Source: Sphaeroforma sirkka
Lineage: Eukaryota; Opisthokonta; Ichthyosporea; Ichthyophonida
Assembly: GCA_001586965.3 (NCBI GenBank)
Contig: LUCW03002300.1
Span: 62,501-97,500 of the forward strand
Direction of reading: 5' to 3'
Length of the DNA: 35,000 nucleotides
Each line of letters begins with the position of its first letter. Position 1 is the stretch's first letter. Below are positions 1 through 10,572 of this stretch, piece after piece. The notes under the pieces are model-generated. The model ran no database searches, was not told the origin of the DNA, and saw only the letters and a list, made by a program, of their open reading frames with translations. Made by a program: the position numbers and the translations under genes.

Positions 1-1087
1 TGTCTGTTGCACTTTTACTTGTACCTCAGCTCATTCGTACACTTATCCATAAACTTCCATCGTGGTACTCTGTAGGTGAAATCCGCTGGAACGGGAGATT
101 GCCTACCACAGTCACAGGTGAGTTAAATTTTTCTTTTTCCTGTCACACTCAAAGAGCAGTTAATAATTTTCCTTCTCCCGTGGTCATGTCCAAGTTGAAT
201 TTGTTCATTTTTCCAGTTGAGATCGTGTTTGTTCTGTTGAAAGTGCTATGCTTCAGGATATGATTATTGCACGAATATGTAGCTAGCAAATTTTAAAATG
301 AGCTAGTCTGGCATACACTTCCCGAAAGTTTGCTCTCCTGTTCATCTCCCGGTCCGTGGTTGTAGACGCGCGGCATTCAGTATTTTTCAGGTTTAGTCGC
401 TATAAACGCCGTGGTCATGAACATTTTCACGTAGTTGGTCGCTCTACTGGGCCACAGTCTGTTGTTCGGATCATTTCGGAATGTCACGGGTTGTAGATTG
501 TTTATCCACGCTTTAAATGTTGGTAGCTTTGCGTGCTTCCGGATGGCTGTAGTCGTTGCGAATGCACCTACTTTACAATAGATTTGGGCAGGTGATTTTG
601 TGTGCCTGATGCCACTTAACGCATGTGCCCGGGAGTTTTGCGGGGCTTTTTTTTTTTGTAAATTCAGAGGATGTTGGCGTATTCTGTCTTTCGAACAGTA
701 ATGTACGTTAGGTTAACAGGCCGACGATGAGCTCACGCCTGTGCATAACTCCGAAACGTGAAAGCTGCATGGGACATTATCAAAATCACTGACATGACAT
801 AACAGTTGCCTGACACTCTCGTACACTTTGCAAAGTTAAACAATTTCAATTACCTATACGTCTGTTTAATATGCTTGCAGTGTGCGACAGGTTGTTTACG
901 CGCACGTCAGTCAGCGTTGAAGAAAATCGGCACCGCATGTGCGAATGGTCAGCTGGACATGCACAAATCAATGGCTATGATATTACGCACATGCGAGGAA
1001 GTGAACGCAGACAACCCTGCTGCGTGCACACTTCAATTACAAAAGTATTTGACATGCGCAACGGAGGCTGTTAAAGTAGAGAGTTAA
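1..1087 (+). CDS. 3' part of an unidentified gene with a Cx9C motif (two exons, 5' end outside window)
   Basis: Exon 3-117 is open in one frame and reads a hydrophobic stretch (begins SVALLLVPQLIRTLIHKLPS, ends LPTTVT). It stops at a good donor (ACAG then GTGAGT) in phase 1. The matching acceptor is GACAG at 890, giving a final exon 891-1087 that starts CLRARQSALKKIG and ends EAVKVES-stop. That exon contains CTLQLQKYLTC, a Cx9C motif, plus other cysteines nearby (TACANG, RTCEE). Paired Cx9C motifs are typical of small mitochondrial intermembrane-space proteins, but only one clean Cx9C is visible, so I do not assign the family. An upstream acceptor at 880 would read another, less protein-like frame. 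AATAAA hexamers at about 1253-1265 would suit polyadenylation. I do not recognise the protein. Joining the two exons rests on phase only. Confidence 0.5.
118..890 (+). other. intron of the 5' partial gene
   Basis: The segment starts GTGAGT and ends GCGACAG. It is T-rich before an alternative upstream acceptor at 880 (TGCTTGCAG). No internal exon with convincing splice sites was seen. Confidence 0.45.
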
Positions 1088-2517
1088 AGTATATATGGAA
1101 AATTACTAGCCATGATACAGATGGAATCATGGTTATATGGGCGCTTATAGCAGGAAGTCTCCATTATAGGATACTGAAGAGTATGTGCAACATTCATTCG
1201 AGTTGCTAAAACGCGCAACCGAAGCTAAAGTCGGGATATAAATGCTAATGAAAATAAAATAAAATAATTTATTTGACCACATTGCTTTGCCTGCTATACC
1301 TAATCGAACTATTTTAGTGACTTTGATCGTTCAAAACAAATGCTATGGAGTGTGTGTTATAAAAACAAGAAGTCCTCTCCGAGGCAGAGATAGTATTGCA
1401 TGGATATTTAGTATGGTACTATCTTTTGACACTTGTTATATTCAATATTCACTTGGGATGAACATAACATACAATCGCTTGATTGGCAGAAGGCTACTGT
1501 AGGCGACTCTAGAGAGTGAGAGTTCCATGCGCAAGTAGAGCTACAAAAGTAAATTGATCTCACTGTAGAGTGTGAGGCACGTTTTTATAGCAGTTTAATA
1601 ATACACTATCTCCGAATGGCAGTATGGGAACAATTTATTACGATACGTGTGATATACCTGACACTCCAGCTGACAACGACACCGACCTGGCAATTAAGAT
1701 ATAATGTTATTCAATCAACATATCAGCGGGCAATTATACATATGTCTGTACATACTGGTTCCATATGGAATTGTGCAAGAACCAGCAGTGTGCACAACGC
1801 ACCAAGGAAATGAATTACAGGCATACATCCTATTGAACTAGTGTGCGTGTATACAGGCATAAGACCTATTGAACTAGTGTGCGCCAAGTGCAAATGCCGA
1901 GTTGTATATATACGTAATTGACAGCACAACGTCGATAAGCACTAGTGCATGCGGGAGTACAAGAATACATACCTGATGAATTGATATGTACATAGAAGCT
2001 ACGGCAATTAAACGAGGAATACAGTATACACACTTCAAAACAAACGTCATACGAATAAATAAATGCTATTGGTCGAGGGTCATTAAAATTGTTGTAGGGG
2101 TTTGTCTAATTAGAAGGCGAGGGTGGGCCCCGCTGAAAAAAGAACAAAGAAGAATTTAGGAGGCTATGGTTGGGCCCAGGCCCCCAGGCCCAGGGCCCAG
2201 GAGGCCAGTACGTAAAATCGGGATATTTCACAGCCTTCTAAATGGACATTTCAAGTCAAGTACATAGTAGTCAAAAGTACGTATGTATAGTAGTATCCGT
2301 ATGGTCGACACGCGACTAATAACTATCCTCAATAGTGAACGTGTCCGTGTGTATTACAACGCATCTTCTGAAGCAATAATAGTGTCGCAAGTATAGTATC
2401 CCACATAAAACATAGCCAAGGTCAGTAAGTCTCTGCTCACAATCCCAATACTATACAACGAATTATCGTTTATTCTTGGAAGTTAATAGAGTTTTAAAAA
2501 CAAGTTGTCATTGCAAC
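1088..2517. other. intergenic region, no gene recognised
   Basis: The region holds AATAAA signals near 1253-1265 that belong to the upstream gene. A roughly 37-bp near-duplicate (CCTATTGAACTAGTGTGCG) occurs at about 1828 and again at about 1865. A low-complexity G/C patch of GGGCCC and CAGGCCC words lies at 2174-2205. Short open frames here have no protein character. The last few hundred bases should contain the DDA1 promoter, but I see no clear core element. Confidence 0.4.
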
Positions 2518-4755
2518 ATGGGGTCACTGCTGCAATCCCTGCCATCTTTTAACAAGAAGAATTTCTCCGCCTATGACAAAGGTCACAGCAGGGTAGAGGT
2601 ATGATTACAGGCCTTGAATCTTGGTCCACTTCGAGTTACGAAACTTGGTTCTCAAAAGCAGCTACTGCAGGCACATATTTGAATATATTAGCATATGTGT
2701 TCATTACTACTGTGCTTATGTCATATTCCTGTATACAGTTGTCTAGTCTGCATATAGTCATTGCTATTGATTTTATATTCAATAGGCCTTATAATCGATT
2801 TCATATTCGGATGCTTGCACTGTAGCGTCGTGTCACTTAAGTTAGTGTAAAATATTACGAGTATCGTTTACGCTTCTAATGTGCACCTCTTTCATATGAA
2901 GGACTGTACATACTTCAAAGTTTCTATACCTCACGACAGTGTGCATTTAAATCATATAGCCTTTAGTATAAAGCTTACTGCAGAGTAGCTAATATGTTGG
3001 CACAATTAATACACATCCCCCCCCCCTCCCCCCCCCCTTATATACTTCGTATGCGTGCTTCGGATGCGAGAGGCAGGCTGACTAAATTTTTTTCTTAGAC
3101 TAATTTGTTTCAGTTTAACATGTTTGCTTATATTTACTTGTGTATTCTTATTTGGAATGGAAACTCATACAAAACTTAAAATCGTTTATGTATGTTCACA
3201 CGTGATAAATAATTTCTATTGTCGCGGCTGTTGTGCATATATGTACATATTTGTGAATTCATAGCTATTTAAATAGTTGTGATATGTACCTTTGCGCGTG
3301 TATGAGTGGCAGTTATAAGCACATTTATAGTCACATACATGCGGATACGTACAAATAGGTATACTTAATATACACATACTCGTGCACGAGATATGTGGCC
3401 TCGTATGTATTTATTTACACATACATGGAATGTGGATACGTAGATAAACTTCAATACTCCGTTACCGATTTCACATCCATTTATGTTTATTCACACTTAC
3501 ACTCGTAAGTATATACCAGTAGTATCTTTCAAGTTCATATATTGCGAAGGGTACGTACGCCCTGTGTACCACATACTTTGTTTGCATCGTAGTTTACTAT
3601 TCAATGGTCTGATTCCTTCCAGTGCTATTAATAGGCATGACCAGTTGTGCAACTTTATTTCTATATACAATTTCACCATCAGATATATCCTGGGCGCCAG
3701 CACCAGTTTATGTGCCCGTGGCTCAATATGTTTGTAAGAGTGTTACTATGTTAAAAGCGTTTGGATTCTACCACCAATCAGATGTATTATGGGCGCCAGC
3801 ACCAATTTCTGTGCCCGTGGCTCAATATGTTTCTAAAAATGTTACTATGTTAAATGCGTTTGCATTCTACCACCACTATTTCACAGGGCAAAAAGGCAAA
3901 GACGTATGTACCGCTGTGTGATAATTCGCCGCAGGAAGGACAGATCATTCACTCGGACCCAACTAACCTGCTCTTAAGGAAGCTGAATACGCAGTTCCAG
4001 ATGACGGTAAGCGAATTAATGGGTGATTCAAATTTTACATCGAGTGCGTACGTGTCTACGGTCACATCTGAACTAAACGTTGGTGTGAGTGAAGGACAGT
4101 CTATGATGCATGCTGGATGTGCTCGTGCATTTGGGCCATGGACGCAGGTTGAATGCGAAGCATATGCAGATATTCGTGGTTACCCGCGGATCTCTAGCGC
4201 CTCGTGCATATGCACTTAGTTGCTCAAGATTCAGGGTAGTCAGAACGAGCTTTTCGGCTGCCTCTGGATCTACTGTTAACTAGGTTGGTAGTCAGGTATG
4301 CTCACAAACAAGAGCTTGTCTTCATTGCAACACCTATGCGTTTGAATTCATGTGTTTGGCGCATGACGTGCAATCATTCATCGTGTAGTTTGTTTCCTGT
4401 GATTCATAGCCAAATACCGGAGCATAATCGTAGATCGGGACGAGCACGGGAATGAATTACTGCAATGCGGCAATAGAGTACCAGGGCTCTTTTTATTATT
4501 TCACATTGACTGGTTGTACGGGATCTTAGCAAGTGCAATCTTTTGTGAATTCACGAGCCTGCTGTTGGAAGATAGAATCCAAGTGTATGTGCTTGTTTCA
4601 TCGAACGAAACTCAATTCTGGCGACACTTGTATTGACAATCACAACGCAGAGTCTAGTGTCATCAGAAGAAGATTCCGGAAAAAGGAATCTGCAGAGCGC
4701 ACAGCTAGACTCGGGCGAAGGGTCGTCCGGCACGAAACATACCAGGGTGGAGTGA
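2518..4755 (+). CDS. DDA1: DDA1, DET1- and DDB1-associated protein 1 (three exons)
   Basis: Exons 2518-2598, 3887-4006 and 4651-4755 encode 101 residues, close to the roughly 102 of animal DDA1. All junctions are phase 0: GAG/GTATGA, TTTCACAG/GGC, ACG/GTAAGC and CAACGCAG/AGT. The start MGSLLQSLPSFNKKNFSAY matches the DDA1 opening (MADFLKGLPVYNKSNFS in human, from memory). The middle reads KTYVPL, then QIIHSDPTNLLLRKL, matching the family's YLPTRE and QIIVTEKTNILLRYL block. The third exon is acidic and serine-rich (SLVSSEEDSGKRNLQ), as in the family tail. DDA1 is known to bind DDB1 within CRL4 ubiquitin ligases and to stabilise the DET1-DDB1 receptor module in the nucleus. The ATG is the first in frame and sits in a good context. 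Nothing looks broken. Intron 1 carries a 99-bp tandem duplication, listed separately. Confidence 0.9.
3011..3038. repeat. C-rich homopolymer tract in DDA1 intron 1
   Basis: A run of about 28 C residues is interrupted by a single T. It lies in intron 1 of DDA1, far from either splice site, and could form an i-motif or G-quadruplex on the opposite strand. Confidence 0.7.
3680..3878 (+). repeat. 99-bp tandem duplication ending at the DDA1 exon 2 acceptor
   Basis: GGGCGCCAGCACCA occurs at 3692 and again at 3791, a 99-bp period. The two copies run side by side through CCGTGGCTCAATATGTTT to TTCTACCACCA. Because 99 is a multiple of three, one forward frame reads both copies as a 33-residue repeat (WAPAP, then VPVAQYV, then NVTMLNAFAFYHH). 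The second copy stops at the pyrimidine tract and CAG that begin DDA1 exon 2 (3887). Confidence 0.8.
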
Positions 4756-5400
4756 AGCGGGCATGCGAGGATACCTATAAACAAAGCGACGCCTGGAGAA
4801 TAGGCACTGACATGTGCTACGCCGATGAACGCCTCGGTTGGCTGATCTCATACGTTACATGATGCAACGTGTGCGTGTGCACTTCATTATGGCATATTGC
4901 GTGATTTGACTGATCACGTGGGTCATAGTGGAATAGGGACAAAGGACGCGGACTTCACCCAGCTGCTTGAGTGCCGCCAGATGTTGTTATGTAGCGGGCA
5001 TCCAGTATGCTGTCGTAGCCAACGTATCGTTGTTGGATTTTGCTTCGCTAGCCTGCGACTATGCAGAAGCGACTCAGCTGCATACCCTCATAAATGGGAT
5101 ATCTGCGGAGTGCCTGGCGTGGATTCCGGTTAAGGCAGTTTGGAGCTTATTTCATTTCCCACAATTATCCTAATCGTCAGGAGAGATATGGCGTCTGGAG
5201 ATTGGGATCATGCTATCGGAGGGGGCCTCCACCCTACTGGTTGTGCTGTGTCAGTGAACCGAGATGCGTGCACCAATCATCGCCTGTAGATGATATGGAT
5301 GAATGTGTTTACTCCAATCAAGAAAATGAAAAAGGTCTGGTCACGAGTCGGCGTTTTAAAAACCCTAAAAACATCTCGGTGTGTGTCAGGATATCTCGGT
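4756..5400 (+). other. unresolved region downstream of DDA1, possible coding fragments
   Basis: One forward frame at 4967-5173 has protein-like content (GIQYAVVANVSLLDFASLA, then ISAECLAWIP). Another runs open from 5094 to 5519 with SEPRCVHQSSPVDDMDE. I could not link either to a start, a stop or strong splice sites, and I recognise neither. No consensus polyadenylation hexamer for DDA1 was seen just after 4755. Confidence 0.2.
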
Positions 5401-5470
5401 CAGTGACTTTCGATTGGTCAGGTACTTTCGATTGGTCAGTGACTTTCGATTGGTCAGTGACTTTCGGTTC
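5401..5470. repeat. 18-bp tandem array of inverted CCAAT-like boxes
   Basis: The unit CAGTGACTTTCGATTGGT repeats at 5401, 5419, 5437 and, degenerate, at 5455. ATTGG, the reverse of CCAAT, occurs at 5413, 5431 and 5449 with exact 18-bp spacing. CCAAT boxes are NF-Y sites in eukaryotic promoters. Regulatory function here is inferred, and no adjacent gene start was proven. Confidence 0.6.
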
Positions 5471-6200
5471 ATACAGAGGCATACGCTCGACAGTATTGCT
5501 GACAGCGGGAGCGCTATAGTTGAATGCGTCTAAACACTATAAATGTCCGTTGAATTTGGGGGTAGCATATGGGAATTATTTGATACGCAATAGCGCCGAT
5601 TTCAAGGACTGTACTCGCTTGCGGAAGAGACACACTTGTTGGCAGGCGGCCCTGCAGTCTATCCCTTATTGATGTGCACCACTGAAAATTGTAGAATCCT
5701 GCACACGCGCACATACATTGTGTGTTTATTGGTACAGAGGTGTGGATGAGGAAGCGCGCTAAAATGCACTTGCCATATATCGACACAACAAAATAGTTTA
5801 CAGCGACAGATGCCGGATGTTCGCAGTACTATGCGACAACACCCTGCGCCTAGACCACTGATAACTTTTAGCTTAAAACCAGACGGCGGCTGACAGCAAT
5901 ATACAGTACTGCGCATTGGTTCTCTTTTAATATCACTGGCTGTACGTTGCGCATGAACTAAACGAAAGGGTTATTTATCGTATCTATTTTTACGTCTCCA
6001 TTTTACACGCTTCCACTTTAGATGTCATCGGTACTCAGTACACTGATGCAAGTACGTATCTGTGCCATCACCTGTCTGCACGGATCAATGCGCTCTTCGT
6101 CAATAGTCATGTCATTTAACTAAATAGACAGGCTACATTGCCTACATTATTATAGTATTTAGATAATATCTCATGTATGACCTCATGAAATATCTTGTTT
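5471..6200. other. no gene recognised
   Basis: Short reverse-strand open frames exist (for example 5659-5916) but lack recognisable motifs or good splice signals. No repeats of note until the microsatellite block begins near 6208. Confidence 0.3.
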
Positions 6201-6205
6201 TATAG

Positions 6206-7085
<880 letters not shown>

Positions 7086-7136
7086 TGTATACGTTCTTCA
7101 AGCCATCTTTCGTGCGGTGAAGCATACCGCATATGC

Positions 7137-7600
7137 AACAAGAGACTACGGTCAGTGGTGTGGTATACTTTATATGGCAGGTGCAATATGACCCATCCCA
7201 GGACTTTCATGTCCGACTGTGGTGTGGTGTATAGTGTACGGCAGGTGTATACTGACCCATCCCAGGACTTTCGTATGGGACTGTGGTGTGGTATATAGTG
7301 TACGGCAGGTGCTTTAAAACCCCATCCCAGGACTTTCGTGTCGGATTGTGGTGTGGTATATAGTGCATGGCGGGTGGATAATGACCCATCCCAGGACTTC
7401 CGTGTGGGACTATGGTGTGGTATATAGGGTATATAGGTGCATACTAACCCATCCAGGACTTTTTTGTGTGGGACTGTGGTGTGGTATATAGTGTACGGCA
7501 GGTGCATAATGACCCATCCCAAGACTTTAGTGTGGGACTGTGGTGTGGTATACTGTGTATGGCAGGCGTATAATGACTCGTTTGTCTACGATGGTGGTGG
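7137..7600. repeat. minisatellite with about 64-bp unit, about seven copies
   Basis: The landmark CCCATCC recurs at 7192, 7256, 7321, 7385, 7448 and 7513, with spacings of 63-65. Each unit also carries AGGACTTTCGTGTGGGACTG and TGTGGTGTGGTATATAGTG. The first (from 7137) and last copies are partial. It directly follows the AT block. Confidence 0.9.
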
Positions 7601-8984
7601 TAATGGGGGCCGAGCGGTGACTGGCTAGGGGTTCTTTTGCGTGATAGTGTAAAGTATAAAGCTTATTGTGGCGTACTTATAAGCACATGCTATTGCCACA
7701 GTAGGCCAACATTGCTTATCACCTATATGTAAAAAACGGCACGCGACTCTACGTTGACTACGATGGTGGTGCTCACGGGCTGAAGGGCGGCTTGACGGAT
7801 TGCTGCGTAGCTTACGCCCTGTCTGTGTGTTTCAGACGCTCTTTTGGACATCATGTATATGACGGTGGTTTTCGAGGTTAAGATGTACACACACAAGGTT
7901 CCGAATAGTTTCATAGACAGTTTTTTATGTAAGTGATTGGCTCAATGAACGTCTTGTAAAGCTGAACCCCACATCTCACCTTCCTAGTTTGTTCTGAAGA
8001 CTGTATGTATCTCTCATCCGATTGAGTGTGTATTGTTTTGGATTTCTGCTGCGATCGTCCAGCCCAGGACATTATGATAAGCTACCGTATGCCTCATGTA
8101 CAGACTGCATCTGGCGTTTTGGGATTCAACAAAGACATCTAATGTGATAGTCGAGCGGGCAAGTAGCGCTTTCAGAAATGATACAATTCGCTGCAAATCG
8201 ATAGAAGTATAAGACTTGCCCGTTCGGTCGACGGGAATGTGAGTATAAATGAGTCAGACACTTCTGAGGGCTGAAAAATATAGTGTTAGAACTATCAAGA
8301 TTCTCGATGCAGCACGACTGTAGCAAAACTCATCAATGTGATACAATATGGATCAAACACTTCTCACACAAGTAACAGTACCTCCATCTCAATCTGACAT
8401 TGGCCTGTCTTGATGAGACCACCTTGACTGCAAAGGGCTGCTTGCATGTGGTGCATTTCTGGGCCTCATTTGAATCATACTTGGCAACTACAAAGGTCAT
8501 AGCGAGCGAGGATGGCTTACGTCGAGAGGCGAAGGGATATTGTCCGCTTTGAAGGTGTTCCATGTCGCACAAATTTGGAACAGGACTTCAGGTTGTGTAT
8601 CGCATGTGAAACGCCGACTAGAAGCCTTTGGCGAGTGTATTCAAGGGTCTTTTGCCCACGACGAAGCCCACAATTGATATAGACCAATATGCCCTTCTGT
8701 GAGTTGGGTTAAGGCCTATCGTACTAACGGACCAACAGCTTTTCGATACCATATAATTTTAATTTTTTTGGGAGTGTAACTAATTATTTGCATGCTACTA
8801 GTCGCAATAGATTATATTCGTGTAATGCCGCTCGCCTTGGACACAGGCTGTGTATTGTCAAAATCGCTGCTCGGATCGAAAGCTTTATCTCATATATGCT
8901 TGACCTTTCGCAATACCTCGACCTAACGGACTTCTGAGTGAACTGAGTAATTTAAGTCATATTTCTATATTGTCACTTTAACTG
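7601..8984. other. downstream flank of the Runt gene, mostly unresolved
   Basis: Apart from one cysteine-rich reverse frame (8333-8572, listed separately), I see no convincing exon. The 3' untranslated region of the Runt gene should begin at 8984 reading leftwards. No canonical AATAAA was identified on that strand close to the stop. Confidence 0.3.
8333..8572 (-). CDS. possible cysteine-rich (zinc-binding-like) exon, unidentified
   Basis: The reverse strand is open for 79 codons, with an internal ATG at about 8503 giving MTFVVAKYDSNEAQK. Next comes KCTTCKQPF and, 25 residues on, RYCYLCEKC. Two CxxC-type pairs of this kind are common in zinc ribbons and knuckles, but spacing and flanks match no family I can name. 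A GGAG/GTACTG sequence just before YCYLC could be a donor, in which case the second pair would not be translated. The gene is oriented like the Runt gene and lies about 400 bp downstream of its stop. It may be a separate small gene or chance. Confidence 0.25.
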   Translation of the reverse strand: MCDMEHLQSGQYPFASRRKPSSLAMTFVVAKYDSNEAQKCTTCKQPFAVKVVSSRQANVRLRWRYCYLCEKCLIHIVSH

Positions 8985-9179
8985 TTAGGTTTTTAGTTGA
9001 AAGTCCTCTTCCGAATCTTGTGAATTCGGGCCTTGTTGCTGGTGTTGATTTTGCTGTTGGTATTGCTGCTGATAATGTTGCAGATGCTGCCGCTGATTCT
9101 GGTTCTGATTTTGGCTCTGATTTTGGCTCTGATTTTGGTTCTGATTTCGATTCTGGTAATTCTGTACCGTATCGGCACT
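8985..9179 (-). CDS. exon 14: Q/N-rich C-terminal tail
   Basis: The acceptor TTTACAG at 9181-9180 opens a 65-codon frame (SADTVQNYQNRNQNQNQSQN to SQDSEEDFQLKT-stop) that continues the Q/N composition of exon 13. The other two frames give K/R/I-rich or aspartate-rich products with no relation to it. The intron is only 84 nt (9180-9263) and its donor is GTATCA. NQNQSQ units repeat with an 18-bp period. The matching composition is the main support. Confidence 0.6.
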   Translation of the reverse strand, partial: SADTVQNYQNRNQNQNQSQNQSQNQNQNQRQHLQHYQQQYQQQNQHQQQGPNSQDSEEDFQLKT

Positions 9180-10495
9180 CTGTAAACCTGCTTAAGAATT
9201 ATGCGAATTCGAGCTCGACTGTATTGAGCCCCCCTTCTGGATGCGGTTCATATTTTTTGATACATATTGTTGGTTCTGAGGCGATTCCGCCGAGCCTGAC
9301 ACTCTCGGTCGTTTTTGTACCTGGTATCCACTATAACAACTATCACTAGAAGCACGATTACTTCGTTGCGTGGTGCAGGCTCGGCCGCCCTGATTCGAAT
9401 GGGTAACCTGACCAGGCTGAAGTCCGCTGTTAGAATCATATTGCGGGCGGCTTCTGGAGTCAAAAGATTGCTGCACACTGGGGGTCTGTTGCTGACCAGC
9501 GTAGTCGAATTGTTGCTGATGCTGATCCCTATTGTTGAACTGTTGTTGGCCCCCGTTGTTGAACTGTTGCTGATTCATGTTGTCAGACTGTTGTTGATTT
9601 TGAATGTTTAACTGTCGCCGACTCCTTGAACCAAACCCTTGCTGTCCATTGTCATCGTATTGTTGCTGTCCATTATTATCGTATTGTGGCTGTCCATTGT
9701 TATCGAATTGTGGCTGTCCATTGTCATCGAATTGTTGCTGTCCATTATTATCGTATTGTGGCTGTCCATTGTCATCGAATTGCTGCTGTCCATTACTATC
9801 GAATTGTGACTGTCTTCCAGGATCAAACGAATGCTGACAATGCTGCTGACAACCTACAAACGTACACCGATAAAAACAAAATCAGTATCCTATAGAAAAT
9901 TAAAAGGTCTCACGAAGATTACATTTTTAAATCTGTATAACAGTACATACAACCGTGCGTGCATATATGCAACTGGACAAACAAATAGTGTGTAAAAAAG
10001 CATGTTGTATTTGCATACAAACATATGAAGCCTCATATGATCTACTATAATGAAGCAGTACAACTATCACTAGCACTGGAAAGCTGAACATGACACATCC
10101 CCATAAGCGAGTGAATAAATCATCTTCCAACTCTTGACTTTTCTACACACAAAATGGTACAACTATCCCTCTTTTAGTCGCCCGAGTTTTCACTTCACTA
10201 GTACAAGGTTGCTCACCAAGAATTCAGTATCGATAAAACCTCAAATTGCAAGTTACAAAGGGGAAGATGTCCATCCCTGGTCTGGACATGCACACAATTT
10301 CAGTAAGAAAGAACCACCTCAACGATCCGAAATCAACTCTCTTAGACAAACACGAACACACAAACAATATATATATGTATATGGATACATACACATACAC
10401 ATATACACATTGACGTGTAAATATAAATATATTTATATATACACAATATATACACAATATATATATACACACACACTTTAACACGTACACTTTAA

Positions 10496-10572
<77 letters not shown>

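Noticed and set aside
5189-5290. Short forward frame MASGDWDHAIGGGLHPTG, reminiscent of the histone deacetylase GGGLHH motif
   Set aside because: Only a few residues match, the second histidine is missing, and no other deacetylase motif is nearby.
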